Positions 1-13,675 of a stretch of DNA of 64,000 nucleotides are shown piece after piece. Positions within the stretch are counted from its first letter, which is position 1. Each line of letters opens with the position of its first letter. The DNA is from Diatrype stigma (taxonomy: Eukaryota > Ascomycota > Sordariomycetes > Xylariales > Diatrypaceae), in NCBI GenBank assembly GCA_022225965.2, contig JAKJXP020000053.1:186001-250000 (forward strand), given 5' to 3'. The translations under genes and the position numbers were made by a program. A model generated the notes under the pieces. The model saw only the letters and a list, made by a program, of their open reading frames with translations, was not told the origin of the DNA and ran no database searches.

Positions 1-1
1 C

Positions 2-751
2 CTGGTCCTCGATGAGCTCCGCTACGGCATTCAGCTCAGGGGCGGCAGCGGCGCCGGCGGCTCATCAGACGAGCAGCAGCAACAGCAGCAGCGGCCAACC
101 GGCCCGTCGATCTTGACCCACCTCGCCCTGGATCACCAGACGGCGAGCTTCGCCGTGGCCATCGTGCGAAGGAAGCTCGAGTCCCTCTCGGTGCGCACCG
201 AGCTCGCCGTCTTCAGGCCGGACCGGAGCGAGCCCGAGCTGGTCCGCGCGTTCGCCGACCCCATCACCGCCGTCGTCCCCTCGGTCGGCTCCAGCGGCTT
301 CCTCGTCCTCGACGCCGCCGCCCAGCTGTGGTCCGTCGCACAGGGCACCGAGACCAGGTCCGCCTTCGCCCAGTCGCTGGCCGATCTCAACCTGCTCGGC
401 CAAGAGGAACAACAGTCAGACAGAGAAGAGCGGGTCGGCGCTGCTGCTGTTGCTGGACATGTAGTAGAAGATACGTCTATAGCGCTCATCGAGGCAGACG
501 GAGAAGAGGACGATGAGGCTATAAGCGACGACGATAGGATGGATGTTGATGTTCACACAGCGGCCGGTGGTGGTGATGGGGATGGTGATGAAGACGTCTA
601 CCCGGCCGTCGTGCCGCCGCAGAAGCTCGCAGAGCTCTTCGATGCCGCCCCAGCGTTCGCCATGCCCCCCATCGAGGATATGTTCTACCAGGTTACCAAG
701 CTGTTTTCTGCTGCGAATCCGACCCCAGCAATGGCGGCTGCCGCTAGGTGA
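2..751 (+). CDS. 3' end of a Nan1/Utp17 (WDR75)-like U3 snoRNP protein gene, cut by the window edge
   Basis: The frame is open from base 2 to a TGA at 749-751, with no start codon of its own, so this is the last ~249 codons of a gene entering from the left. Visible parts are a short poly-Gln run, an acidic Asp/Glu stretch rich in Gly, and a conserved-looking C-terminus containing KLAELFDAAPAFAMPPIEDM, which I recognise as typical of the fungal Nan1/Utp17 (human WDR75) tail. Family knowledge: this WD-repeat t-UTP subunit acts in the nucleolus in rRNA transcription and early processing of the small-subunit pre-rRNA. The WD repeats themselves would lie outside the window, so the call rests on the tail only. 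Alternative: another nucleolar WD-repeat protein. Confidence 0.6.
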   Translation: MVLDELRYGIQLRGGSGAGGSSDEQQQQQQRPTGPSILTHLALDHQTASFAVAIVRRKLESLSVRTELAVFRPDRSEPELVRAFADPITAVVPSVGSSGFLVLDAAAQLWSVAQGTETRSAFAQSLADLNLLGQEEQQSDREERVGAAAVAGHVVEDTSIALIEADGEEDDEAISDDDRMDVDVHTAAGGGDGDGDEDVYPAVVPPQKLAELFDAAPAFAMPPIEDMFYQVTKLFSAANPTPAMAAAAR

Positions 752-3700
752 ACGAACAGATTGCTGGGTGGGTGAACATCAAGGGGGAGGTGGGACGAGA
801 TGAGATAAGATAAGATGGGAGTTCAAGCTGTGTGCTGTGTCTTTGAGCGGGTGGTCGGGTCACTACTGTAATTAGGTCGTCTGCTACTGATCAGGTCAAG
901 CTAGAGTTATACCTACCAAAGTAGGTACGTAATTAGACGTCCTTTACTGTACTTGGAGTACATCAATCAGTGCATAGCTGACATGCCGTCCGCTCCCCTC
1001 TGCGTGCCTAATCACCAATGTCGGCCCATCCCATATAGACAAGATGAGGCTTAATAAGCTAAGGGGAAGGGGACAACTGAGAAAGTATAAAGCCATATTA
1101 TAGCAACGCAAGTACGAAATACCATGAGGCTACGTTTATAGACAGGCGGACAGCCTTTTTCGCCATGATGAGTTAGTTAATCACTATTTCCGTATGGCTA
1201 GTTCCATTATATTATGTGCTTGCCTTGCTCGTTGGCTTTCCCGTTTCAGGGTTTCAGGGAGCTCGTTATATACAACGCAGTTATATATACAAAGCCAAAG
1301 TTGAGCCTAGACAAGATCTACTATTTTGTCTGCTTCGCTCCATATTAGCCGAGTGCCTATTCACACACACACACGCACACACCCTATGAATAAGTATGAA
1401 AGGGGCGGAATATGATCTGCCAAGAACACGAGCGTCGAGCACCTACTTACGGCAACTTCCAACCAAGGCTCTTGGATACAGTATATATACACCTTCCTCC
1501 CACCTTCTCCATGCTTGGTGCTATATCGTGTGAGGATGTGTAATAGTGTCTTTTACTCGCATGTATAGTTATCTGGCCTGTGCCTCGCCCCCCTCCGCCT
1601 TATTGCTTATATGTACTTCAGTTGCCTTTTTGCCCAGTTGAATATGGACCCGATCTAGTGATTAGTATAATTCTGTATGCGCGTATATTACTTATATATA
1701 TATGCAAGTATGTACGTACGTGCGTGTGTGCGTGCATATGTATGTGTGTACGTCTGTCGGTAGTGTGTGTGTGTGTGTGTGTAGTCTGGTGGATCACGAT
1801 CCTGCCCTACCCTGCCCTGCCCTGCCCTGCCCTGCCCTGCCCTGCCCCGTCCTGCCTGGCCCAGGTTAGTATAGGCAATTGCCGATTCCCATGACGCCTC
1901 GACGATGCAGTAGTTAACGGGGGCTCGTTCTATTTCCAGTTGGTTTCTTCCTGCAGGACGTCACGAGGCCTGTGTGCGTACAATCTATGCCTATACTTCC
2001 ATCACTTAGGTATTTAAGGAGAGGGGGGTTCCGACGGGTCTACCTAATTACCTAGTACTATTATTTACCTACTACACCCATGCATGCATGCACGCACTTA
2101 TGTACACGTGCATGGGACGACGTAACTGGAAATATATACCGATGCGTGTAATTAATCTCTTGAACCCACAGCATGACAGTTGGGCGGGTTTGGACAGGGC
2201 ACGGTCTAGTCGTTCAAGTTGTAACTAGGTAAACAGGTAGGTAGGTAAGCGGTGGACGCCGCCGTGGTTGTTCTTGGCCGGTGACACATAGCCATCTAGT
2301 CACAAATCCTTGGATATGGTTAGGTGGTTAGTTAGTATTATGTGACTAGACACCGTCTGCAGTGGGTTATACTCGCGTGTATAAGACCATGCATGCATGC
2401 TTACCTGGGAGTTATTAGCCAGGGGGACAATAATCAGGGTCCAGCGGGTTCCGGGAACATGGAAATGGGTATTCACTATGGATGGTCATTCCTGATACTT
2501 AGGCAGGCAATACTATACGGTACTCGCTTATTAGGTAGTACCGAGGCGTGGTGGGTGACGTTCCGAGCGAGAGGTGCAGAAAGACCATCTTCTGTGGGTG
2601 TTTATTATAGAGGACGGCCGGATCTACATAAGGATGCCATTGGGGAGCCCGTGGGCACGGAGCAGATATATGCATCATGCAGTGAATTAAAAAGATCACA
2701 TATCCATGTTTCAGACGAAGGATCCGAGGTTTAGGTTAGGGACTTGGCACTTATACCTACTATAGATGATAGTAGTCGGTAGTACACTAAATATAGAAGT
2801 CCGTTGGCAGCTTCAATACACGCTTCAGGCTATTCTTTCGTATTCAATGCACATATCTCCTACGGAAACAAATCCTCCACTAGGTTTGGTCGAATCTTCA
2901 CTGGCAATGTATGGATTTCAAGTGGTTGTATCGTATGCAGGTCGCCATGTAGTCGGAACTGTCCTCAACAAATACGACGATACGGATCAGACAAGCTGCA
3001 CTTGTAGTTGTGGCGGTCTACACATCCAGAGAGGTAGTTTAATGAAATAGAAGGGTCAACCGTCCATCGCGTGCGGCAGCCGCTGGTCCGGCCGTCCTTC
3101 TGCATCCGGCGCCGACAACGGGGGGGTGGCCACACATCACAAAAACAGACAGACGAAACAAAAGAAACGATGCTGGAAGTATGCTGGATGGCTCGCCGAT
3201 GGATGGGGGTGTAAAAGTGGGGGAGAAGGGACTAAGTCGGCTTCTGGAAAATTTCTAGAAGCATTGAGGTTGTCAAGCGAGAGAGGGACAAGGGGTGTGC
3301 GCCCATCACGCCCATGTGCCCGCATGTATTCGGCCCCTCTGTCCCTTTGGGATCGAGTTGGGATCCTCCCAGTTTCCCGGGGTCAGGCCGCTAGCAGGAA
3401 GAAGCAGGGATGAGTCCCTACTCGTTCTGGAAAGCGCCAAGACTTCGGGGTCTTTGGGTGCACAGGCGGCAAGCCAGCCAAGCCATGGGATGAGCACCGC
3501 TCTTGCAAGGGGGAGCCTGGAGACAGGGGCACCGGTGATGTGATCCATTGGGTGGGAGGGAGATGCATGCTGACGTGCGGGATTGTTTGCGTTACTTTAA
3601 CGTACATATGATATGAGTGTACCTACTGGATTATTATGTGTCGGGTGTGCGTGGTTAATCCGGGTTCGTGTTGCTGAGGGGCGGTGAGCGAAATACATAT

Positions 3701-6700
3701 ATCCGGCAGCCTTCTTCGGCAGAAGGCGGTGAGATTCCGGCCTCTCGCAAGAGGACAGCTTGTTGGAAGCAAATCGATAATGATGACTTGGTCTTCAATA
3801 TATCGGGAATAGTCACAATAATATCTACTCCGCATATATGTAGCTGAGTGTTAAGATTCTCGCGCGCGCGCGCGAAGATGCAACGTTACCGATCTCCTGG
3901 TAATTTTGGGCCGTGTACCCGATCTGTGACTGATCGAGGTTGGCATGTGCTCCGCGCAAATGTCAAATGTACCGAGTAATTAGAGGTACGGAGGCAAAGC
4001 AATTGACAGAAGAGGGCCACGTGATATTGGAAAGTGCCGTCGCCACATGCGCGCTGGACCGCCGAAAGGCGAGGCTGACGAATCTCGGAACAAGCGCAGT
4101 GGCCAATCGGCTCGAAAGCTGGACTTATACGACGAGCACACCTGCACCCATGCGAACGAGAACCCAGCTGACCTCGAGACGATCCCCGAACCGCGGCTTG
4201 CCATCTGTCCAATCCGTGCTGCCTGTTCATGGTTGTCAAGGCAAAGCAAAGCGGCATGTGAACACAAATAAGCGGCTGCTTATACTGGATGAATACGCCA
4301 TGCCATGCCATGCCATACGCCGTACGCCATAAGTACCTTACGCCGACGTGCCGACGTAGGCAGACGTGATTATAGGATCTCTAGTCTCGTCGTGGAGCCG
4401 TCGATGCTGGTGCGTCCGTGAGTGGCCTGCAGTCCTGCAGTCCTGCAGTGGGTGCGATGGAAGAGATGACGGGCATTAGCCGAAAGCTTTGACAACAATT
4501 ACGGCGATCTTATAGCATGCCAAACCGACAGCGACCTTCTGAAGTAGTTATAGGTGGTAGTTATACTCGTACGAATATCGGATCCTATACATGCCTGTGT
4601 AAGCAACCATCACCAATCATTTGCCTGATGCGTATAGTCGTAGTCCTTCATCGTTGTTCGCGTATCCAGTGAATTGATGCATCCGATCCGGATTCGTGGT
4701 GAGCTCCTCCGTCGGTGAAGCGTTAGGTAACTGAGTTGCCGTCCAAAACTTCGATGTTGCTAGCGATGCCCAATGAGAACACTTGGTAGCTTATTACATA
4801 CAACACAATGCACTGGCCGAATTGAGGAGCCGAGGGAACCCGGTGAATGAAGGTCAAGTATTCCCTACCAAGCCCTACTTACCTTGCTTGCCCACCCGAT
4901 GTCTACGTGGATCAAGTGAGGCCGAGCTGAAAATATAATCGGGAGTAGTAACTAGTAGGGACCGGGACTTTCTTTCCAATGGTCATTATGGGGCTTGTTA
5001 CAGCCGATACCCGAAACGATATTTGATTACATAATAGCTGTTGGAATCTGTGATGTCTCCAGTTGGCTTGTTTTTAGCAGCCTTGCATGCAAAGTAGGTA
5101 TTGCTGAGTAAATCTTAAATCAAACATTCTAGTTGAATCTCCAGGATATCCAGGATATACGTGTGGTGAAGCTCGTCCGGCCCTCGGAATATATGCTCCA
5201 ATCCTTGTTTTGTCGACATGCCGGTGATCCCGGGCTCAACTGTGATCGCAGTAGGGAGTGACGACGGACGGGCGGCTCATCGGTGGGCGGCGGGCGGGCT
5301 GTGGGCGTGGGGGCCCACCTTTCTATACAACCTGGGAGGGCGAGGAGAAGTATGTGTGTATGTATGTATGTATGTATGTACATCCATATGTATGTAGGTA
5401 GGTATCGAACAGAGCTCGATAGCCACTAAAATCGTGGGCAGCTCGTGCAGCGATCCAATAGCGTCCACGAATCAACCGAGACACACACGAATCGAGGGGC
5501 GACCAGGTATGAGTCAAGCAAGCAACAACCAGCGAATGCAAGATGCAACGCTTGCAACACTTTGCCTCCGTCCTGGGTGGTTAGATCATCTGGCCATTGG
5601 ACGGGCTCGAGGGAGCTTGGATGCAAACGAGACGTCGACCAGCATCCAGGGTTGCAAGGAATCATAAGCATTGCGCACATCGAGTCAGCGCCGTGCTTCT
5701 TGAGCCGATCCATCTACGTCGAGATCGCTACAATCGAGCAGTCGAGGCACGGATGTGTAAAGGGTGTTGTTGTTGTCTTTAGCATCTCTCTACATACTAC
5801 TATTATTCGCTGTGGGTGCCCGCTAAGATCGATGATACATTAGGCCGACAGCCTGGACTGGGAGCGGGCAGGTTATACCTAGGTAGAGCGCGACGGCGTT
5901 GTGTCACCATAATATGCGCGGCCATTACCTCAGTATAGGTATGTCTGCGCGATGTACGTAATAAGTCGAAGAAAATCTCACGCTGGCCATCAGCGGGGAA
6001 AGCATGTGCAACAGCCTCACAGAGATCTCACCGGACTATAATTTACCAGGCACTCAAGTTGGCGCCGTCGAGTTTATAGGAGGACCACTTCGGCGGCGAT
6101 CTCGAAACGGTGCTAACTAGTGATCCTGTTACCTGATTCCCTACCTGTATAGTCCCCCTATAAGCACCTACGACTCAACATCCCCTACCTTAACGCCGCA
6201 TGTATAACCGTTGGTTTTACAATCGCCGAGTCTAGGATCCTTAGTGTACCTAGCGTATCTGGCAGGGTTGAGCTCTTGGTTGGAATGGCTTCTAGAAGAG
6301 TAGAAGGTCGGTCGTATTATTATATAATTGAATGGAAGATGCCGAGGTCGTGGATGGGGCGGTTGTCGTTACGAAGTGGCTGTGGTGATTCACCACCTGT
6401 AAAGTAGGACGGTAGGGCTCGTGGTTTCCGACTCGTTTTTGTTCTTGAGCTTCTATGTTGCTCTCTAGGCATGGTATCTAGGCATGGTATCGGCATGGTA
6501 TCGGCATGGTATGTCCAAATTACGACTCGCAGAGTAGGTAGATGATGCTGGACCTTTATGTAGGGTGTATAATGCCTTGCATGCATGATCACTCCCGTCT
6601 TACTCACTGTGACACATACGAAGTAATCATGACTACTTTCTCCGTCGTTCTTGGCGTCCACGATGTCTGCAAGCCTTCGCAATCTATGACATTGCTCCGT

Positions 6701-9419
6701 GCGCGAGCGGGATGGAGCTGTCGAGTAAGAAATGCCAAGGCCGGTCTCGACGAATCGCAATGGGGGGTATGTGGAACCATCGTTAGCATCTCCAGCAAAT
6801 CCGGGCGCATGAGATTTCCTAAAGTAGCAGACTACTTTTAGTTATAAGGACGGCCATTCGCCGTTGACTGGTCAGCCCGGTGTAACCTCAACATGTCCTA
6901 CAGTTTATTAGCTGTGATGGCCATGTGGTTTGCACACCGGCGCCCAGACTAGCGTGTTGGATGTTTTATACAGCTGGTAATAGCCAAGTTTGAAAGCCAA
7001 GTTTGAACTGCGCATGTACGCAAATGATATATCAACTAGCATGAGCCCGGAAGCCGGCTGGTCGAGTCTTTTGTGAGGACTCTAGGGGCCGGAAAACCCA
7101 AGCGCTTGGGAGGGGTAGGCTCTCCCCTGTCTGTCTGTTTGTCGCCAGGCGCTCTAGGGCAGTGCTAGCCTCTAGGTACTGAGATGATCAAAGCGGAGGC
7201 ATGGCATTATTGCGTATGCGAGATCGTACTATCGTCACTGATCGCCAGCGCCGACGATACCTACTTGCTATGGTATAGATGGTGTTCGTAAGGCTTACTT
7301 GCTTACTCGCTCGGTTCCGTCATCGCGAAATAAAACAGATAAAGTATGTAGGCTAAGCATTGGGAGGCACGTGGTAGGGTACGCAGGGCAAGAGTGTTTG
7401 ACGAGGAGTGTACAATGCCTTGGATGCCCTGAATGCCCTGAATGCCTATGTCTATAATGTACCTAGGCAGGTAGGGTACGAGGAGTAGACGAAAGTGCAT
7501 GTGGTGCTGTGCCGCTTTGCTCCAGTCTCCTCTCCGGTAACCGTCGTCTTGAAACCAATCTACCAGTATTGTGGCTGCGAACCATCCTGCTCCATGCTGC
7601 TGTCGTAAACCACGCTATCTATGTATGTGCCTAACCTATTACTTACCTACCTAGACAAGGGTCAGGGCTTAACTGTATAGCTTGGCTAAGTAGGTATTAG
7701 TCTAGCTTATTGTCAAACACAGGTTATACTCGAGACTCTACCTATACTACCCAAACCAGCCTCATGTTTGCACGTTGAACACCGGCAATGGGGATTTAGT
7801 CTGTCGGGGAACTGCTTCCCCTGATGCTTGAACGTGTCTATCGATCAACCAACGTGACACAATCAAGTGCTACTTACCTACTACCCAAGGTAGGTACCTA
7901 CCACCTACCACCTACCACCTACCTGCTAATTATACCTACGTTCTGACGTTGTATATCGTAGGGGTAGCTGCAGCTGCACGGCCTAAACGTTATTTTCCAC
8001 CCAGCCCCACGCGACTTTTCGTCACAAACCCAGCCAACTTGGTCTGGAGTTGGAGTGCCTCACGTTGGACAAGATAAAGTGCCGAGCGCTAGGAGATATT
8101 TAGACTTCAGACGACATCTGGGAGCAAGCAGCCTAGGTAAAGTCAATCGACTGAAGTCATCGACAATCGGGCCACGGGAAGCTACCCAGGCAGCCCAGGT
8201 ACATACATAGGGAGGCCCAACCTCGGCCAGCAACCAACAACTCGCCTCCTCGAGTCCCCGTCCTCGACGCCGCCCCGTCCCCGTATACTGCTCAAGCTTC
8301 TTCGCAACGTTTTGTATCTTCCGGTGCTTTCCTTCCGTGTTTATAAGCAAGCACTAGCACAAACACAAGTACAAGCAAAGCCAAAACCAAAGCCAAAAGC
8401 CAAAACACACGACAACTTCCGATTGTCTACCTACCTATAGTCTTGTGACCAAGCCATTATAACGCCTTTGCTCGGGAGCACGGACTTTAGAGCATCCAGC
8501 CCGAGACCTGCCAGTTCAACACCTTCAGCTGCATTAAGCTTTCCGTCTTGCATTTGCAGCACTGCTTATCACCTATAGTACTACCTACAGTTGTACAGCA
8601 TACAGCAGGAGCACTCTGGCCACAATCCTAGAACCCGCCAGAGTCCTGTCGGTCCTTACCATTTTGTTTGGCAGCGGGCGTGAAGTATAATCCTTATTAT
8701 CATACCTACACACTTCTTATTGTAGGTGATAATCGAGATACACCCACCCACACCTGCAGTCAATGCTGCATATAGGCGAGCCGTCGATTCAATCCTGTAC
8801 TACTGCCACCATTATACCTTGAACCTATAAACCTACTACATACCTCCTATACCTACCTACCTTCCCTAAACTTACCAACTATCATTTCACCCTCTCACCT
8901 TTCCATCCCTCTCATCTCGCCCGCGCACACTTAATCATTTACAACATCTCTGCCCCTCGTCCCTCACATCCTCTTTATTCAGTGAACAGCATCTGTTTAT
9001 CATCCCGTAATTCTCCACCCAGGATTCTTTTGGATCATTTCCCCATCGATCACCCTGGTCCTCGTCTTTCCGTCATTTACGATCGACGATCTAAACGCTG
9101 GCTGGCTGGTGCCACGGCGTATATATAATACAGAAGCTAGGACCCTTCTTTCTACCTCATCATAACAGCGCTGCTAAGCTCGAGGCACTGGACCGAATTG
9201 CCCGTTTTGGCACAGGACCGGCCCCACAAAAGGAACACTCGCATCAGGGCATCCAGGGCATCCAGGGTGTGCCGGCAACTCGACCACCGGGGCACTTGCA
9301 CGTTACTTTCGACTAGGTACAATACATACATACCTATAGTACTTGTTTGAACTAACCCTGCTACGCTACCGGCAACCTGTACATATTGTACCTACCACAA
9401 CCAACAAACCTACCTCATA
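752..9419. other. 8.7-kb gene-free spacer with microsatellites; right end is the SFP1 promoter/leader
   Basis: No reading frame here looks like a protein; the open frames are short, scattered on both strands and lack splice-linked partners. Simple repeats are a CA run (1361-1380), a GT run (about 1757-1783), CCCTG pentamers (1801-1850), a pure (CG)7 (3861-3874), GCCAT units (4297-4317), CTGCAGTC units (4426-4448), GTAT units (5347-5382), GGCATGGTATC units (6467-6512) and ACCTACC units (7891-7925). TAGGTA/TACCTA words are scattered throughout. The last ~1 kb (from about 8340) is A/C-rich and stop-rich, as expected for a long 5' leader of the SFP1 gene. Confidence 0.6.
1801..1850. repeat. CCCTG pentanucleotide microsatellite
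   Basis: About nine near-perfect copies of a CCCTG unit run head to tail, directly after a GT-dinucleotide run at about 1757-1783. It is intergenic and no function is implied. A strand-asymmetric C-rich tract like this could be polymorphic between isolates. Confidence 0.9.
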
Positions 9420-11971
9420 ATGAGGAGCACCCTCGGGCGGTGGATTGTAGGTACCGGAAGTACTGCCACAAGTACTACTACCAGCGCTGGTACCCAACCC
9501 ACAGCATCCACCACAACTGCTAGCCCGCCGCCCAGCCGCAGCAGCGCCGAGAATACGTCTGCTTGGTCTGCTACCACTAAGTATCCTACTAATATTCACA
9601 ACATCTCCGCTGCATCCAATAATAATAATTATTCTGCCTCTGCCTCTGCCTCTGCCTCTGCCTCTGCTGCCTCCAGTGGATTGGATCTTGCCGCCGTCGC
9701 TGCTGTCCCAACACCGACTTCTTCGCATTCCCTCTCCTCACCCTCTCCCTCCCCGCAGCCCGCCACTCCCGTAGATCAATCCTTTGATCGCAATATTTAT
9801 TTTGGGCACGCCGACCCGACCAGCCCAGGCAAACCAAACCATTCCGCCCCGCCTAACATCCGATCTTCTGACTCCGCATCACCACCGTCGTCGGCGACAA
9901 CCCACCCAAACATCTCCATTCCCGCAATCGACATCCCCGGCACTGAACGCCATACTGTCGCCGACGCTATCGCCGACGCAACTGCCGACTTCGGATTCAA
10001 CCACGACGTTCACGCTAACGCCAGCGAGAACAACAACGACGACGTCGAAATGACAACAGGTCCTGCGCTCGACTCGGCCTTGAGCCGCAGTCGCCAGGAT
10101 TCTTTCGTCAGCGCCGGTCCCAAGCCCATCTCTATGATTAACCCGAATCGCGACCAAGCAAACCGCGGTCGTAGAGAGAGTCTGGCCGGTAGCTTGATGG
10201 GTGGTATGAGCTGGGGTGGTGTTTCTGTCGGTAGTTTCATTAAGGATGAGTACGTGTCTCCCTCTTCACCCCCCGCCCCGTGGCCCAATCCCCATGTCTT
10301 TTCTTGTGGCTTTTCTCGTGCTCCCTGCTCCCTCGTGGAGTACGCTCGTTAGCAATTGAGTCTGTCAACCTCTTTCTGAGACAGACCTCACTTAATGCCC
10401 GAAGTACCTTCCGGTGGGCGACGCTAACAAACCATCTTCGTGATAGTCTTATGATGGCTGGTACATCACCCTGGGGTGGCGCGCCGCAGTCAGGGTCTTT
10501 CCACTCTAATTCGTATATTCCCAAAATGGAGGCAGACTATCTGCGCAACTTCTTATGTTGCAACCAGCAACTGGACACCTTCCATGATCTTCTACGCCAC
10601 TATGAGACGATGCACACAGGCCCGAACGCGCAACAGAGCAACCAGTCTGGCATGGTTATGCCGCCCGCCATCAGTGCGGCGGCACCAAACCGGCTTTCGA
10701 TCAGCCGACAGTCTCTTTCTGGGGCTGCAGTAGGAATAGGGAGACAGAACTCGGCGTCGTATCAGAGCCAGGGAACCATGGGATTCGGCCAACCGAACCG
10801 GAACGGTGGTAACAACACCGGATTCAACGGCATGCAGTTAGGAGGACAGCCGCAATCTTCCATGGGATCCAATGCTCAGAAGCAGTCCCAGTTGTCCAAC
10901 CTACAATCGAACGACGACATGGATGCGCTCGGAGATATGGAAATGGACGACGCTGTTGGTCCGATGGAAATGGACGACCCGACTTCATCGCAAAGAACGA
11001 TACAACAGACCCGCCAGATGTTCGGACAGCAGCAAAGACCTCAGCTTCAGCTGAACAGCACAGGCCAGGCCCTCCGAACATCGCAACCGCCTACACCTGG
11101 TGCTGGCAATGGCTTTGGCTTCCAGAATAACCCAACCGTATCCTCCGTTAACACGCCCACTCTGACCACTCAGCAACCGGGGCAGGGCTTGGACGATGAG
11201 CTGTCTGCGATGAGCAACAGTATGAACCTTGGAGATTTCGGTAACTTCGATTCATCCAGCCTGGAGTACTTCATCAACAACCCCGCGAAGAGTCTGTACA
11301 GTCCCAACGACGGCCCTGCAAATCAAAGAGCTCTCCAACAGCAAATGGCACAGTTTGGCCTCGATGCGAATCAGTTCGGAAACATCAGCGATCCCAACCA
11401 CATCCTGGCGTTGCAGAGGGCCATTGCTAACCCAGGTTCGATTATGATCCCACCTGAGGAGGACAAACCGTTCAAGTGCCCGGTGATTGGGTGTGAGAAG
11501 GCCTACAAGAACCAGAACGGACTGAAGTAAGCAAAGCTTTTCAAGTTTCACCGCTCTTATCTTGGTCATGTCGCTAACTGATAATGCAGGTACCACAAAC
11601 AGCACGGGCATCAAAACCAGCAGCTGCATGAAAATGGGGACGGCACCTTCTCCATCGTTAATCCCGAGACATCGGCACCATATCCTGGAGAGACTGGAAT
11701 GGAGAAGGAGAAGCCACACAAGTGTGAATACTGCCACAAACGGTATAAGAACCTCAACGGTTTGAAATATGTATGTCTCATCCCAATTTTTACCCGCTTA
11801 TTCATAGCGTAGCAAAGGCCACTAACATCCAAAAAGCACAAGCAACACTCTACCCCTTGCGAGATTGCAGCCCAGGCGGCCAGCTTAAGAGCCGGCATGG
11901 CTAGTGGTCAGATGTCCTTCAACAATCTCAGCCACGGACTGCAGGGAATCAGCGAGGACATGCAGATGTAG
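9420..11971 (+). CDS. SFP1: SFP1-type split C2H2 zinc-finger transcriptional regulator
   Basis: Exons 9420-10249, 10447-11526, 11590-11770 and 11837-11971 join in frame to 741 aa; donors are GTACGT, GTAAGC and GTATGT, and each intron has a CTAAC branch site. Residues 1-280 are Ser/Thr/Ala-rich, with a TCTGCC microsatellite coding Ser-Ala repeats. A conserved stretch follows intron 1 ([10 protein letters not shown], then a CC..H..H segment resembling a degenerate finger). The C-terminus has finger 1 (C621, C626, H639, H642/H644) and finger 2 (C682, C685, H698, H701), separated by about 40 residues, the 'split finger' layout of Sfp1. Family role: nuclear activator of ribosomal-protein and ribosome-biogenesis genes under nutrient/TOR control, also cell size. 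Introns 2 and 3 cut the two fingers at nearly the same place. The identification is strong; the exact N-terminal start is less certain. Confidence 0.85.
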
Positions 11972-13650
11972 ACGACAGCCTCGCATCGCTTATAGCCTCG
12001 TATACGAATCCCGCCGATCCCCACTCCTACCGTTAATTTCTCAACATAGAAGCCCTCGACATAGACTGGATACCCTTCGTTACTCGGTTACGTTTTCTCT
12101 CTTGGCTCGGAAAAGAAAACTCGTACTTTCCTGGCATCTCGGCGGCGTTTTGTGCTTTTACATGAACTATTTTCGCCCCAGTATACCCCTGATAGAATTC
12201 TCATGCATCACCTTGTTACATACGGCTTGTCCTTTCTTAATAGGGGGATATCAACCGGCGAAAAGGGGAGATTACTACTGGGATCTAGGCTGGTCCTCAC
12301 CTGATCATGGGTGCCAGCAAGAAAAGACAGTCGGGGTATTGCCTGTCAGCCATAGACGCAATGCCGTCGGCACAATCTCAATCCTCCGTGCGTCTTGTGC
12401 GTTATTAACACGCATCCGACCTACGGCATCTATCTATAGGTGGTTGCCTCGCGGCTTGTGGTGGTCTGATTTCTCTTGTCTTTCTTTCTCGGCCAGTTCG
12501 GCGTTATGGATATAGTGGGAAAAGTTGGGTGTGTTTGTTTGTTGCTTGACGGGGGGGTTTAGAGAAAGACGAATGATGCTAGACACGATTTGTGTTTTCC
12601 CCTTTCTGATCTCTTCTCACGATGTGTATCTTCTCATGGATTGGGGTTTGTTCAACCCCTCATTTTTGGTCTATGCCCATTGCTGGTGTTGTTGTCCTTC
12701 CCTGGCTTGCTGGTGTTGACCAGGATACCCATCTGGGGTTGCTCTTCCGCGGCTTGACCGGCTTGACTCGTGTTGCAGCGGCTAGGAAGATCGGATCCCG
12801 CCCCGGCTTGACTACCCGATTACTAAGGGACCAGAGCGGGGCAGGAAGGGCAATGGACTAAGGGCAATGGACTGAGGCTTGCATCGCTGAAAACGAAGAG
12901 TTTCTTCTGTTCTGTGCGTGCGTGGGCGTGGGATCTACATTGCAAAGGTCTGGAAAAGGAAAGGGGGCATTGGCTGGGCCAGAGTAAAATCCAGGTTTGG
13001 CATATGGATGAGTTGATGATGTCTAGACAAATCCAGCAACGAGTTTAGTTATACCACGAATGAAAAGACAACGCTTTGCTTGCTTGCATGCTGCTACGTA
13101 TGCCGCCGTTGGTTCTGTCTGTCGCATCCTCGCGCTATGTACTCTTCATCCATGTACGGCTCGTCACAGCCAATGTAGCATGACTGATGGCAGGTGTTGG
13201 GGTGTTTGGGGTCTTTGCTGTCCTCCGTTGATCACCACTGCCGACGATTTCGTCACCATGATGATAACTTCTGGTCTTGGATATCACGATATCTGCTAGG
13301 TACACTGTGTTTCTTGATCTCTCCATCGGCCACTATTAGTAGTTTGCCTATCACTGTACGCCAATGCAACCTTGACGTACATACGAGCAGATGACTAACC
13401 GGTTTGGCCTTTGTTGATCAACATGAGCGCCTTAAGCGGCATATATACAGTCTACCATATGCCGTAGCCATTGCGTACATAGCTCGCGGTTGGTCTCGAC
13501 CTCGCAAGGCGCTATAGACCCGAGTTGAGACGCTTGAACATGACAACTTCTACATATATATGTAGGTACCTACGTGGTTACTGTCCCTTGCTTGGCGGTG
13601 ATAGCACCAGACAATGTTAGACTCTTTCGTCACTACTACACGTATACATA
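11972..13650. other. SFP1 3' flank, no gene seen
   Basis: The stretch follows the SFP1 stop codon and probably holds its 3' UTR. A frame of about 200 codons overlaps the SFP1 end and this flank but has no recognisable protein features and crosses the true gene in another frame. Nothing else is supported. Confidence 0.5.
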
Positions 13651-13675
13651 CCGTAGCGGCAATGGGTGGGCCCAC

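Noticed and set aside
2342..3050. Two frames of about 130 and 94 codons in the gene desert
   Set aside because: They have no start context, domain or codon bias and are interrupted by intergenic-type repeat words.
11904..12515. 203-codon frame overlapping the SFP1 3' end
   Set aside because: It starts inside the last SFP1 exon in another frame, has no protein features, and fits a 3' UTR.
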